Of a DNA stretch of 64,000 nt, positions 1 to 12,863 are shown piece after piece. Under the pieces are notes generated by a model. The model was not told the origin of the DNA. It saw nothing but the letters and a program-made list of their open reading frames with translations, and made no database searches. The first letter of the stretch is position 1. Each line of letters begins with the position of its first letter. The translations under genes were made by a program, and so were the position numbers. The DNA comes from Spirodela intermedia (lineage: Eukaryota; Streptophyta; Magnoliopsida; Alismatales; Araceae), in contig LR746276.1 in the NCBI GenBank assembly GCA_902729315.2, forward strand, positions 2,958,169 to 3,022,168. Direction: 5' to 3'.

Positions 1-435
1 ATAAATCAGATTTCATTGATTGAAGAACCATTTTTATTGTTCATCCATGGAGCCGGATTGGGCACTTCCCTCTGGCTAATCAAACGACACCCTCCCCCCC
101 CATTGCAGTGTTCTGAAAGATTTTAAGAGACATCTTCAGTGGATATGATATATACCTCGTCTCATCACCTTACGATAAGCTTTGGTTGCCTGATCTCTGA
201 GTTCCGCCATATCCATTACTTCAGTTGATCCTTTCCCAGAGAACACGATCGGACCAAGAATATATTTCAAAAACCTCGAAACCAGCCGGAGTTCTAACCC
301 CTCCCTCTTCGATTCAACAGCATCCCAGAAAAGTAAACAAACAAGCAAATAATATACAGTAATTGGGAGAAATAGATGGAAACAATAAATTCATTTGCTT
401 TTACATTTACATGTAAATTGTTTTGATCTCTGCAG
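1..435 (+). other. Partial intron of the RBR ligase gene
   Basis: This stretch precedes a clear splice acceptor (TGCAG at 431-435) of the RBR E3 ligase gene, so it is read as the 3' part of an intron whose 5' end lies outside the window. It is AT-rich near the acceptor. It contains a coding-like stretch on the opposite strand, listed separately. No exon of the RBR protein was recognised here. Confidence 0.5.
156..348 (-). other. Possible minus-strand exon or gene fragment, unidentified
   Basis: The minus strand is open over 136-348, and its codons look like real coding sequence rather than noise. They are rich in charged and aliphatic residues, including the stretch SGKGSTEVMDMAELRDQATK. It ends at a good donor context (CGAG followed by GTATAT, last exon base 156). 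I do not recognise the protein. If real, it would be an exon of a minus-strand gene continuing left of the window, or a captured gene fragment lying in an intron of the RBR gene. It could also be a chance open frame. Confidence 0.2.
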
Positions 436-808
436 GTGTGGCCACGAGTTCTGCTACGCGTGCGGCGCCGAGTACCAGGGAGGGTTTCAAGCCTGCCGAT
501 GCGACCCCTGGGAGGAAGAGTACGAGCCCTCCGGGGAAATCTCGAGCGGAGAAACTGAGCTGTGGAGGTGGGAGCTGTTCGATTCCTCGGGGACGAGCGC
601 GTACACCGAGCAGGAGCGGTCGCAGCTAGCGCTCATCCAGACGTTCCTCGCCGGAGGGCTGGGCGGCGAAGCGGGCGGCGGGAGGCAGTCGCCGCCGCGG
701 TGCTCGGACGCGTACGGCGACACGATGAAGGACCTCCACCACCTCCCGTGGCTGGAGAGGTTCGTCTCGGTGATCAGCGACTGTTACCACGAGGACTGCG
801 CCCAGTGA
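436..808 (+). CDS. RBR-type E3 ubiquitin ligase, last exon (partial)
   Basis: This is the C-terminal exon of a RING-between-RING ubiquitin ligase. After the acceptor at 435 the frame reads CGHEFCYACGAEY followed by CxC, the second half of the RING2 zinc-binding domain as in plant RSL1-like RBR proteins. In this family the catalytic cysteine that takes ubiquitin from the E2 lies a few residues earlier, in the preceding exon outside the window, so activity cannot be judged. A variable tail of about 100 residues follows, acidic at first and then Gly-rich, ending in TGA at 806-808. The exon starts in phase with one base completing a codon. The family is clear from the Cys/His pattern; the exact orthologue is not. 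Confidence 0.75.
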
Positions 809-950
809 ATGCGGGGAAAAAGATAGTCTGTACCTCTCTTCTGAGATTTGATCTGTCCCTCTTTCTTCCTTTCCTTTCTTGCTATTTGTTCAATAAGCGG
901 ACATATCGTCGCTTTCAACTGTTGTCTTTTCCTTTCCCTCTCCTCGGCTT

Positions 951-972
951 CTCTCTCTCTCTCTCTCTCTCT
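951..972. repeat. (CT)n microsatellite
   Basis: About eleven CT dinucleotides downstream of the RBR stop codon, probably in its 3' UTR. Confidence 0.9.
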
Positions 973-1080
973 ACATGTCTGTACATATATATCTCTCTTC
1001 TGGGCATCCATGGCATCCCCCTTTTTTTTCTTTGTTTGGGCTGGGTACTCACCAGCTGCTACAACCATAAGTAGAGATAG

Positions 1081-1082
<2 letters not shown>

Positions 1083-1145
<63 letters not shown>
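1083..1145. repeat. (GA)n microsatellite
   Basis: A GA tract of about 60 bases broken by one GGG interruption. It lies between the RBR gene and the eIF2 gamma leader. Confidence 0.92.
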
Positions 1146-1150
<5 letters not shown>

Positions 1151-1917
1151 TGGAATAAACGAATTTTGTTACTATCCATCTATATATCGACAATGATAGA
1201 GCGAGAAAGATTTGGTCTGATAGCTGAATTTTCTTCATATTTGGGCCAGAATTTATCTTTTTCAAAAATAAACGAGAGGGAGAAAATATTCTCAATTCGT
1301 TGAATTTTGTTCGTATTTAGAGAAAGTAAGTGACGGTGGTAGCGCTCCCCCCATAGGAAAAATCTCAAGAGAAGGGGCTTTAGAAAGGCTATATGCACAA
1401 ATATTTATCTTAAAAGGTAAAAAAAATACCCAGTGCTATTTAAGGTTTATACCCGTGAAGAGCGGCAGACAGAAAAACCCTCCTACTTACTATCCATCCC
1501 TTCTTCATCCCCGCCACCAGGCAACCAACGCCGGCCGCCGTCCCCACCTTCTGCTATCTCACGACGAGCAACAGCTGCGTTCCCCGTGCAGCTGTGGATC
1601 TCGTCGCCTCCTAGCTGCCCTAGGGGAAGAGGTCAGTCCCCTGCTGCCGTTCCTAACCTGCCCTTCCCAATTTGGCTTTCCGCCGCTGCGGCGTTGGAAA
1701 ATCTCATTATATGATCTTAAGTTTTCATTTTTTATAAAAAAATTTGGCGCCAATACCGAGCGGTTCTGGGGCTGCTTGTTGCCCGCTTTTCTTTCCCTGC
1801 GATCATTTAAGGGCTTTTATTTTATATAATATACCTTGTCATGAGTGCTGGGATTTGTGTCTCTTTTTATTTATCGGTCGCTCTTGTTGATATCCAGGTG
1901 CGTCATCCTCGTTAAAG

Positions 1918-4900
1918 ATGTCTCGTAAAGGGTTGATGGAGCAGGATCTGAGTAAGCTGGATGTGACTAAGTTGCATCCGCTATCACCTGAGGTCATCTC
2001 CCGGCAGGCCACGATCAATATTGGTATGTAAGATTATCACCCAGCTTGAAGTACTTTGCTTCGATTTATTCTTAAATCTTGTTTTCCCTTCTTTTAAAAG
2101 TAGCGTTCCTTTCAGTGTATTTGATAAATTTATTGTTTGAAAAGTCGAATAGGTAAGGACTATGCTCCCACATGGATTGCACTGCTTACTGGAGAGGTTC
2201 CTAGATCTTAAGGATCTCCACATCCTCTTACGGAATTATCCAGTGTGAAACTATGGATGAGCTTGATTTCCTTTTGAATTCGTCTTATTCACGTTGAGTG
2301 GATGACTGTAACGATATTGAATCTAATTTATATATAGTCTCGTGTTGTAGCTCGTGCTAGCTATGCTCTTCTCTTTGTATTGGGTTGACAGACCAAGAAG
2401 TGGCGTTGTCTTGTTTATCTGAGAATTAGGGAATGCATTTTCATTGACCCTATTTGCAGTTTTGGCTGATAAACGTTTCTCATTTACGAGGATATCATTT
2501 CTTTCTAAAGAAAGTGCAGTAGCACGGTCATGAAATTGCGCATGCAGTGTGTCTCTTGGAGAAGGCATTTAAAGGAGTGGTGCTATGGTGGAATTAGTGA
2601 CCTTGTAGAGAGATGAAAGAGAATTTATGGCATAAATGGTAGAATAGAGAGCAGGAATGCCAATTACAGAAGGAGAACAGAAATGCAGATAGAACGCACA
2701 GAAGAAATCTCAAAAAGTTTTCAAAAAGGACAGGCACGAAAAAAAAAATGCTTACAAGGCGTAAAATAAACTGGGTTATCAATACAACCGCCACAAGAAC
2801 TGTTAACATCGGGTTTATGCTTATTGGAGACCATATTTTCTCGGCCATTGCTATTGCTGATGGGGTTAGTAGAGAGCATATCGGTGTATTAGATAATCAC
2901 ATGGGGATGCGTGTTGGTCTTGGCATGGATAGAATAGATGACGAAGAGACCTTTCTTTATTTGCTTTATATTTCCACTTTTTCTTCTGTTGTCTGTACTG
3001 CTCATTAAAATTTTTGGTATGTCAATTCTGCTTTCCCTCTTCTGTAAGCATCCATTTGAATACATGCCCTTGTCCTTTTTCTCCCATGTGAATCCTTTAT
3101 CTGAGAAGTAGGTGTCTTTTCAAAAAGTTCGTTGTTAACATCATTTGGGTGCTCTGCCCACAATTTTCCCATAGGAAACGATATATAGTTCTTGTGCTTT
3201 GGAAAAATAATCTAAGTCAGTGACCAGAAAAATTATAAATGGTGTGGGAAGGGAAAATAACTTGTCCATAACCTGGCAGAAAATATAAGTGTGGGAACAA
3301 TTAGGACATGGGGCATTCTGATTTGGGATCAAAATTGGTAAGTGTCATTTAAATAAGAAACTTTTCCAGCCTATGAGCAAGGTCTTTTTTAAAAAAATCT
3401 TGGTATTATTAGCTTGGCTCCTCACCCTATGATTTGTTGCTTTCCATTTTCAGTTTATACATTGCTGGAGCAAACACAAAACTTAATTAAGTGAACTATT
3501 ATTTATAGAATGTATATTTATGCGTAATCTTTGGTTGACGAATGCACAAATACTCTCTCACTCTCTCTTTATTTTCATCCTAGTGCCTCGAATTATATCA
3601 TCAAGTAGGAAAACATGAATAACATGAGAGTTGTATATACAGGAGGCGAACGAGTTTCTTGGGCTTATAGTCATCTGACATATTAAAAGGTTCCAACCAT
3701 GGTTCCATTTTTTTTGAAATGTCTTTCATGTATTATATCAGAAAAAAAAGGTTCTTGGCCTCTGTTTTCTTTCGACATAAAAAGAAGCAAAACCATTGTA
3801 ACTTCTTGAATATTTCTCTTATCTCTTATCTTACAGTTTTCTTTGGCATATTCTTTCCTGCCAATGATCTAGATGATTTTGTTCTCTTTAGCTCTTGGTA
3901 TTTTTCTACTGTTTAAATTTATTTGTATTTTCCGTATCCAGGTACTATTGGCCACGTTGCCCATGGGAAATCTACTGTTGTAAAAGCAATATCTGGTGTG
4001 CAGGTAAATATGAACTAATGTGCATTTACCTGATGATTTCTTCATTTTCATCCGGCATTCATTCTGTTTTGCTTATGTCAAGGTTCCTTCTGTCTCAAAT
4101 TATTCCAGGTTTTGGAAAGATACAGTATTACAGGGACATGGAACCTTTGGAGACAATTATGAACCTATCTTCTGGTCTTTTCTTAATAGATAACACAATA
4201 ATTAATCTAAAAAATTCAGGCAAATAAAAGTGTCGAACCTATTTTTGAGAGTTTTTGGGCATGATAATACACGGTGATGGATTTACATGTTTTTTTTGTT
4301 CAGTTAATTAATTTTGGTATTGTTACTTTATCTGATAACTACAGTTAAATTCATCACCCTTTTCCACTTCTTTGGGGAAAAAAGTGGTTGGAACTTGTAT
4401 AAGAAGCATGGGGCTTGAGTATCCAATTCTGAGTTGGTGCACTTCATGAAATTTTTTCATGAAGAGTTCTAAAATTGCAATATTATAGTTTTGACTTGTT
4501 CTAAAGTTCTATCTCAGCTTGAACAATATCTTATCTCAGTATTGCATGCACCTAAGGTTGTTAGCATGTCCTCCTTAGGAAGGGATAGGATGGCCCAGTA
4601 AATAAAAGAAGCAGAAAATTTCTGACGTTTCCCTAAGAAAAGAATGGTTAGGTAGAAATGGAAGGGGACAATGATTATAGCACTAGAGATGCCCTACAAT
4701 ATAGGTAGCAATGGAAGGGGACAATGGTAGTTGTCAATTCCTTTTGTATTTGATAGAAACTGCTGTCAGAGCTTACGTTTTCTTGGCCTTTGGTTTCATT
4801 TTGTTAACGGTTGAAATCAGGGTAGATTGCCAGTTATAGAATTTCACCGTAAGAAAGATATTGGGTCACCGAAAACGAGGTGACATTTGATTTTAAAATG

Positions 4901-7900
4901 AGGAAATTATATGATTGCAATTCCGTCATCTACCCGTATACATCAATGATGTTCGACCATATCAATGATGAGAATACTGTTGCTAAGGTTTGATGCTAGA
5001 CACAGTACAGAAATACGTGGTTACTTATATGGGCATACAGGACAATTTGTACATGAAGTTTTCAAATTATTTATTTCCGCCCGTAAAATTCAGATCAGTA
5101 TATGGGCCATGCTTTACACTATTGAAAACATTTGTTTTTAGGTTCTCAATAAAATGTGCACTGCGAATGATCAACTCGGTGATTATATTTACTTTAGACA
5201 ATTTCGTTTTAGCATGATCTACAGTATTCTCATCTGTGGTATTCGGCTTTATATTATGAAGATATCTAAATGTTGTTCGTGACAATTTGTAGACCGTGCG
5301 TTTCAAGAACGAACTTGAGCGTAACATTACTATCAAGCTCGGATATGCAAATGCAAAAATATATATATGTGAAGATGATAGGTGCCCTCGGCCCATGTGC
5401 TACAAGTATGGTGAAACACAAGAAAAATGCTGTCAATTGTGTTTATTTGACGTTCTGGTTCCAAGCTGAAGTATGTTTTGCAGGGCATATGGAAGTGGAA
5501 AAGAAGACAGCCCTTCATGTGATGTAACCGGATTTGAGAACGCTAGAATGAAGCTATTGAGACATGTTTCTTTCGTGGATTGTCCTGTATGTGCTTAATC
5601 TATAATTGAATTTTCCGTGGTTCAGATTCATACACAGCAACTTGATGATTTCGATTCTAATTTATAGTGTTTATTATCGATTTTATGGTGTTATAATTTT
5701 GGTTTCAAAGTTACGTATTTGAGGTTCTTTGACATGTATTCGTGGTTATTAGTCACTTAGACAATGCCTGTTCTCGACTCCTTTTTTATTTGAGGTTAAC
5801 CTAATATTTATGTTCACTGACCATTTGTCACATGATGGTTTGATCAATATTCAGACGAAGGAAAAACACTGGTTCTTAATGCCGAGATTTTTTTTGATTT
5901 ACCATATTCTTGTGTTTGTGATGCAGTACTGATTTAATCGATGAATTTCCATGTGTTATTGACATTGGAACAGTCAGCAGAATTCCATGTTATTATGCTA
6001 CATCCAATGTATTGATCATCCTGGGAAAAGGGAAAGCATGGAGTTTCTTGTTGATAGCACTCTTTTTTGGTGATTGGGAGCTGCAGTTGATCTATGAAAC
6101 GTGGTTCTGAATTATGTTCCAATGTTTGATAACTGTCACTTTGTGCCTTGATTATTCTTCTTTTGTTTTAGCTGTTGTTGGGCAGTGTCTTTTAAATATA
6201 TATATATAGGTTTTGTGTGCTATGAGATGGTTCCTGATTTATCGTCTCTTTGTCTAAGTTGATAGGGAACAGTATAAATTGATTCACAATGCAGTGTAAT
6301 ACTTTGGAACCAAGTTTTTCTCTTCCAATTTTATGATCTTTAATCTACTTCAATAGGGCCACGATATTCTCATGGCAACCATGCTCAATGGAGCTGCAAT
6401 CATGGATGGAGCACTATTGTTAATTGCCGGAAATGAAAGTTGCCCACAACCCCAAACGTCTGAGCACCTAGCTGCGGTTGAAATCATGCGCCTGAAGCAT
6501 ATAATCATTTTACAAAACAAAATTGATCTTATCCAAGAAAGCGTCGCAATCAACCAGCATGAAGCAATTCAGAATTTTATTCAGGTGAGTCTTTTTTAGA
6601 TCAATTTGATGTCTTGGTTTTTCCCTAGTCTGATATCCGAGAGGTTCTCAGGGTACCATCGCTGATGGGGCTCCGGTTGTACCTATTTCCGCCCAGCTGA
6701 AGTATAACATTGATGTTGTCTGTGAGTACCTCGTTAACAAAATCCCCATTCCGGAGAGGAACTTTGTTGCACCCCCAAACATGATAGTCATTCGCTCTTT
6801 TGATGTGAATAAGCCTGGATATGAGGTTGATGAAATAAAGGGTGGTGTTGCTGGAGGAAGCATTCTTAGGGTATGTGCCTTCCTTTCACTCTTGGTCTTT
6901 GCCAGACCAAGTGGAATTCTCCTTATGTTAAATACTGTCGAAATATCTATATGCCCTCACCGAAAGCAAAATGTTCCTTTTTCAGGGTGTTTTGAAGGTG
7001 AACCAGTTTATTGAGGTCCGTCCTGGTATAGTAGTTAAGGATGAGAGTGGTAACATCAAGTGCACCCCAATTTATTCAAGAATCGTCTCATTGTATGCAG
7101 AGCAAAATGAACTTCAATTTGCAGTTCCAGGGGGTTTGATTGGAGTGGGTACTACAATGGACCCCACTCTAACCCGTGCTGACAGACTAGTTGGTCAAGT
7201 TCTTGGCGAAGTTGGTTCATTGCCTGATGTCTTTGTCGAGCTCGAGGTACGGCACGACTTCTTGTTTCTATTAAACCTCGTCGTTACCCTCCTATTTCCA
7301 AGGTTTAATCATATCAACCTGCCTCGAGGATCACTGTGTTAATTCCATTCTAGCATTTGTGTTGTTGATGGTAGATGTCTCGTCTGGTTGTGTATCATGT
7401 GTACGCTCTGAGTACTGTCACATTCGAAAGGGTATTAAAAACCCTACGGTTCAATTCATGGGCTTACTCCATTCATCCTCGACGTGCTACTCCTTTCCAT
7501 TGTCCTGGCGTCGAAGCTTCAAAAAAGCACAGCATGCATTTTAGCGGCTGCTTGATAATAAGGCCAGTATTGGTTGACAGCTTCATTGCATAAAAGAACT
7601 CACTTCCACTAGAGAGTATGTTGGTCATGCATTCAAAGAAATGTTGGAAATCTCGGGTGTAATAAATGGTTAGACGGCCCAAAATGATATTTCAGTCAGC
7701 TGCATTCCACCTCTGATATCTGCATGACAAGACTTAAAAGTAGCCATAGATTGGAAATCCTGTGTGTAATGGATCGGCCTGGTCCACTCATTAGTAATCG
7801 ATTTTGACTTATAGATAGACGCTGCCCTGTTTCCTTCATCATCATATTAGAGTCAGGTTGCATTCATTCTACCGCTATCATCCAGATTAACTTAGTGAAG

Positions 7901-8354
7901 AATGGACGCTGGAAATCATGTGGTTGTTCTACGGGATGATCCACCAATTTCGGGTCTTGTTAAAATTTGATGGCCGAATGCTTTAAGGTTGACATTTGTC
8001 GACATGTTAATGCTTGCTGTGCCATTTTGTCAACTGTTATTCACTTTTCAGGTCAATTTCTTCCTCCTCCGGCGGCTGCTAGGAGTGAGGACGAAGGGTT
8101 CAGAAAAGCAAGGAAAGGTCTCGAAACTGGCGAAGGGGGAGATCCTGATGTTGAACATAGGGTCCATGTCGACGGGTGCCAGGGTGGCTGCTGTGAGGAA
8201 TGATCTTGCTAAATTGCAGCTTACTGCGCCTGTTTGCACGAGCCGAGGGGAGAAGGTGGCCCTGAGTCGCCGAGTGGAGAAGCACTGGCGGCTCATCGGC
8301 TGGGGTCAAATTCAAGCTGGAGTTACTCTGGACGTCCCACCCGCACCTTTTTAA
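1918..8354 (+). CDS. EIF2S3: Translation initiation factor eIF2 subunit gamma
   Basis: GTP-binding subunit of cytosolic eIF2, which carries initiator Met-tRNA to the 40S ribosome. Coding exons: 1918-2023, 3942-4003, 5293-5405, 5484-5586, 6357-6584, 6652-6870, 6986-7246 and 8052-8354. They join in frame to 464 residues, the usual plant length (about 465). Landmarks: P-loop GHVAHGKST (about residues 39-47), a Cys-rich zinc-knuckle region with the CPRPMC motif, G3 DCPGHD (126-131), G4 NKID (182-185), and SAQLKYN near G5. The C-terminal barrel domains end in VPPAPF, typical of plant eIF2 gamma. The start is the ATG in [11 protein letters not shown], the conserved N-terminus. The exon 4/5 junction falls inside the DCPG/HD motif region. 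All introns are GT-AG, and no defect was seen. Confidence 0.96.
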
Positions 8355-8387
8355 GTTATCTTACCGGAGCAAACCAGCTAGAGGGGA

Positions 8388-8436
<49 letters not shown>

Positions 8437-11400
8437 GCAGATCATGTGGGAGGGGAGGAAACCGCTTGGGACGCTCTATGCCAGGTGGAGGAGAAAAAGT
8501 GCTTGCTTACAGCGAGCCAGGAGATTTTCAAGGTCTTGTTTCTCATATTCCTCATCATCTTGTTATTTTCAAGACTTATCTTGCCTTCATGTTCTCGCAC
8601 CGACTCCTAGTTGTAACCATATCTCTGCGTACAAGTTAGGTTCAAGACCTGTGCAACTTCTCATTTTAGCTTTCAGTAAGCGTCTGATTGCATAGCCAAG
8701 TGGTTGAATAGGACGCCTCGCTCGCTTTTTTTCTCCATTATTCGCCTCGGTATGGATGAACTAGGTTAAAACTCCCTTGCTCTCTTGCCTGGTGTTCTCA
8801 CGATGATCTCTGGGTGGCCTCATGCTTCAGCCCTTACAGTGCGGATCAGAGGGAAGGATAGGGTGTTCTCCCGCAGTGAAGTTTGGTGGCTGGGGCCTTC
8901 ACCGTCATAGGTTCATTGTGCTGGATCTCAGCTCCCCCTCTTTTCTTACAGCCAAGGGTAGATTGGCCGAGGAACTGAGAGATGGCTTTGAAAGTCAACC
9001 TTTGCACCCTGCAAACATGGATTTGACTTTTTTACCTTCTCCTGGTGTACTCCCAGCTAATGTAGAAATCCCATGCAAACAAGATATTTGATTCCTCCTT
9101 TGGAGACTTCTCTTGGTCAAACAAACTCCAACACTTCTGTTCCTCAACGGTATGTCACATGGTTTTTATCCTCCCTCGATGGGCATAATCCTCTTTGACA
9201 GTCACTTTGTGCCAGAAAGTTGCAGGTCTTTGATTGCTGATTATAGTTAATTTTTAGCATTGGAGTTTCATAAAATGAGGTTTATAATGCCGTGTAATTG
9301 CCATACAATCGATGGGTATTCACGTGAGTTTGTTCGTGTTTGTCATACACTCGATGTGGTTTTGATATCCTTTTTAAAGAAAATTAAGATTAGTGACTTA
9401 TTTTTATTTTAGGAAGTTGACTATGCTATTCTTCTGTATGTAATCAAGGTAATGCAAAGCAAAATTTCCCACATCCAACATCCTTTTATTGGTCATCTAG
9501 ATCATGAACCAAATCTCCTTGTTTCTAATTTAGGGAAAATCCTATGTCCACGACACTTGTAAGCCTCAATGTAGAAAATTGTCTCATTGGCTTTTACATC
9601 TCTTTGATGTAAACTTTTACGGTAATATACCTGACAGGTAATGGCCCAAACATAGTTTCCACCTAAATGATCCTTTCAGCCGTCCTAGTGATTGAGTAAG
9701 TTGGTATATAAATGCAAATTAGATGCTTGGTAGCAAACCCGACTGAGGTTGTCAGTAGTGAAAGTGTTCATTTGATTAGTCGCCTTATTGGCAATAATAG
9801 TATTAAATTTGATTAGTCGCCTTTTTGTTCTATTTATAAACCTTGAACTCTGAGCGCATCAAAGTAAATGTCTCCTCTTCAAGTCAAAATTAGATACCAT
9901 TTACGGAAATCTACATTGTAAGCTTGCTTCTTTGTGCCATTAGACTTAAAACTCTAATTAGTCACTGATTAGGTGCTAAATTTTAACCCTTTGGGTCTAG
10001 ATTCATGATTCCATAAGAAGCTCTTGTGCACATGGGACATGTTTGCAAAGATAGTCATAATATGTACATTTACGATGAGATGCTTCATTGGATAAAACAA
10101 GATAAGAGATAGGAAATGAGAGTCGCTTTTTGTGGGGCTTCTTCTTTGATGATTCATTTTATGGATTTATAAGGGAAAACCACGATCAAAGACCAAATAG
10201 ATTGGATTTGATAATTTAGATCTGCATTCCACTAATAGTGTAATGTGGGCATATTTATCAACCTCATAATTTTTCTTTTTATTTTTGTTTATCAAGATCA
10301 AAGTACTGCAAGCAACAGCTTTCGTGAGTTAACACTCTTGATGATTATACAACAATTTCTTCAAAGGACAATAAAGTTTGTGTGATTAGATCTTTTTCTA
10401 AGATGCCACACTTTTGACTTAGTATAAATGAAGTTATCTCCACTTTTTTGGAAATTAGGAACTATTCAAGAATTAACGTTCACTGCAGTTTTGATGCTAA
10501 TCTTTGAATGCTGATTTTCTTGGTTGTTGACATACTACAGATGTTTGATACCAAGTTTGTTTTGTCATGAAGTGAATGCTGCATACAATGTGGGTAGACT
10601 TCATAGGTTGACTTTTGTGTTTCAAACGAGATAAATAATAATATAAATTTCACTTAATGTTGAATATGAAAGAAAATTATTCATAAATTAGCACTAATCA
10701 TTTTGTCACGATGATGCTAGAGTAGCATTGATATGATTAGTTTGAAGGACCTTTTTACCATGTTGTCAACATTAAAGTATTATAAATCAAAAGATCAATG
10801 CTTAAACACCTCTTTTTTATCATATTTACTTTGCCTCAATCCAAGATTCATTGACTTTAATAGATACCTGTAAACATTGAAAATACTTGAAAATAGAATT
10901 GTATCAAGAAACTGAAATGTATGGACTTTCAACGTGTGAAGATGATTGATTAGCAACATTGGGAGGGATACATCTAGAGAGTTGGTAGGATGGTTCGAGT
11001 CATCCATAAAATTTGGCGTAGGGTATAAATATGTAATATTTTTTATCTAGTTCAATCTTCTCCTTGACGTAATCAAACAGAAAACTAGTTATCGAGTATG
11101 TGATAAACAATAATAAACAAAAATAATGGTTAAACGTGGATCCAACAGGTTGTAGAGAAGTTTGGGGTGTTTGGATCTTATGCCTCATCTACGGACACAG
11201 TACCATTTATTTTGCCAGGAATCTCCACTTATTATCCTTAGAAAATGCCAAGTAGATTCCTTATCCTTGTAATCTCAGGGTAGAAATACATTCACATCTC
11301 TCTCTCTCTTTCTCTCTCTTCTCTCCTAGGCTACTACCCTTTGTACTTTTATTGGATATTCTATGCAGCAGCTTGACAAATTAATTAAAAACGGAAAAAC

Positions 11401-11754
11401 CCTAAAATTCCTTGATTGCTTCCATCAAATCTTCTGTTATTTTTAAAACTTTAGCTTGTAAGGAAGAGAAAAAGATTCTCAATATAGAAACGTAATGGGC
11501 CACTTCAACTTGACATGTCAATTCAACTTCTCTGGTTCTGAAGCCCAAAATGCTCTCTCCTCTCCCTGGGTGGTCCAGCTCGATCCACCGAACTCTAGCA
11601 GACCAGTTTAGACCCGTTTAAGATAAACGCCCCCCGGGAGATCATCCGACCGCTAGCGTCATCCTCCAGCATCTTCCGAAGCTCCGCGCTCCGCCCGCCA
11701 AATGCTTCATCTTCGGTAGAGGTAGGGAGACAGAGAGAGAGAGAGAGTGCAGAA
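8355..11754. other. Intergenic region, no recognised gene
   Basis: About 3.4 kb between eIF2 gamma and cytochrome c6A. The first 100 bases hold the eIF2 gamma 3' UTR with a GA tract. From about 9200 to 11500 the DNA is AT-rich, with short open frames only, none with a recognisable domain. A short imperfect repeat (TTTGATTAGTCGCC twice) occurs near 9770-9830. CT-rich sequence at 11290-11330 and GA-rich sequence at 11725-11750 precede the cytochrome gene, whose promoter and leader probably lie between about 11500 and 11754. The middle part may be decayed transposon DNA, but no diagnostic motif was seen. Confidence 0.5.
8391..8431. repeat. (GA)n microsatellite
   Basis: GA dinucleotide tract starting about 40 bases after the eIF2 gamma stop codon, so probably transcribed in its 3' UTR. 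Confidence 0.92.
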
Positions 11755-12863
11755 ATGCGCTGTCTGGCGGCAACTCCATCCTGCAACCACAGCTGCTGCG
11801 GCGGTGCTCATTTCGGTCCACTGCACGCGGCGAGGAAAGGGAGACAAACTCGCGCCCAGCCATGGCGGGTGCAGCAGCGGCCGGGAGATGAGGAGGGACC
11901 TGGGGTCCTCCTCCGCCTCTTGGCTCCCCCTCTGGCGGCGACGATCCTGACCTTATCCCCTCCCTACTTCCTCACTACTCCAGGTAATGAGTTCAGATTC
12001 TTCCCGGGCTGTGTCTCAATCCGTATGGATGATTATCGGGAAATATCATCTCCGTTGAATCTGAACTAGATATGCCAGAGAACTGCAAAAAGGAAGATCA
12101 GAGGCACGAGATGCTCACCTTCGATTTAACGAGCATGAAACTCGATTTCTTCTTGAATACAAGCCCTCTCTAGTCTGAGAAATCCCGAGCCCGTCGTCCT
12201 CCAAGAAAACCTTCTCCTCCGCCCCTGTCCGCACAGCTTCATTCGGTCTCCGGTGCCTCCCTCTTGCAGCATCCATGGGGCAGCCAGCGGCCGGAGCTTC
12301 GCCGAATGGCGGGGCAGCGTTGTTCAGGAGGGCCTGCATCGGTTGCCACGACGCGGGCGGGAACATACTGCAACCTGTGAGCGGTCGATCCCTCATTCCC
12401 CTCCTCTTCCGCCATGCCATCTCAAGCTAATGGTGTCTTCTTCTCCTCCTTGCAGGGCGCCACTCTGTTCACAACAGATCTTGAGAGGTAAAATCCGCAT
12501 ATTCTTCCCCCTCTCTTTCATATGGTTTCCTTCTCTGCAAGTCGACCATTTTATTTTCCTGCAGGAATGGCGTCGCCACCGGGGAGGAGATATACAAGAT
12601 CACGTACTTCGGGAAGGGCAGGATGCCGGTAAGTGCTGTCCATTGAAGCTTGCAGCCACTTGCAGGGTGTGCGAGAACCATGAAAGCTCTCCCTTTCCCC
12701 CTCTGCACATCTTTAGGGTTTCGGGGAGAAGTGCACTCCGAGGGGGCAGTGCACGTTCGGACCCCGGCTGCAGGAAGAAGAGATCAAGCAACTGGCAGAG
12801 TTCGTCAAGCTGCAGGCCACCAAGGGCTGGCCGAAGATCGAGGTAAATGGAGAAGAACAATAG
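11755..12863 (+). CDS. Cytochrome c6A, thylakoid lumen
   Basis: Small c-type haem protein of the thylakoid lumen, related to algal cytochrome c6 (PetJ). Its role in plants is not settled. Exons: 11755-11983, 12270-12376, 12456-12487, 12565-12628 and 12717-12863, joining in frame to 192 residues (Arabidopsis about 175). Haem motif CIGCH at residues 99-103; axial methionine in GRMPGF (M143). The loop ECTPRGQC-like segment (here EKCTPRGQC, Cys150 and Cys156) is the insertion with two extra cysteines that distinguishes c6A from c6. Exon 1 encodes a 76-residue targeting region: an N-terminal Ser/Arg/Gly-rich part, then a hydrophobic stretch (LAPPLAATILTLSPPYFL), as expected for lumen import. The start ATG is chosen because it is the first in frame and the exon 1/2 phases agree. 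The last exon reads through GAG/GTAAAT to TAG; a further exon is possible but not needed. Confidence 0.9.

Larger units (their letters stand above)
809..1917. other. Spacer: RBR 3' end to eIF2 gamma leader
   Basis: Untranslated and intergenic DNA between two genes on the plus strand. It holds the 3' region of the RBR gene, two long CT/GA microsatellites, and the probable eIF2 gamma leader. A pyrimidine- and C-rich stretch around 1490-1630 looks like a plant 5' UTR. A likely leader intron runs from a GT at 1632 (context GAAGAG/GTCAGT) to an AG at 1896 (TATCCAG), 21 bases before the start codon. The leader assignment is inferred from splice signals only. Confidence 0.45.

Noticed and set aside
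395-808. Open frame starting at 395 as a complete small protein
   Set aside because: The first 41 bases are intron (polypyrimidine and TGCAG acceptor at 435); the frame is only the last exon of the RBR gene.
1083-1145. CRISPR-like or satellite array
   Set aside because: Simple GA dinucleotide tract with no spacers; this is a plant nuclear region.
12253-12846. 197-residue open frame overlapping cytochrome c6A
   Set aside because: It runs through introns and is out of frame with the conserved haem and loop motifs.
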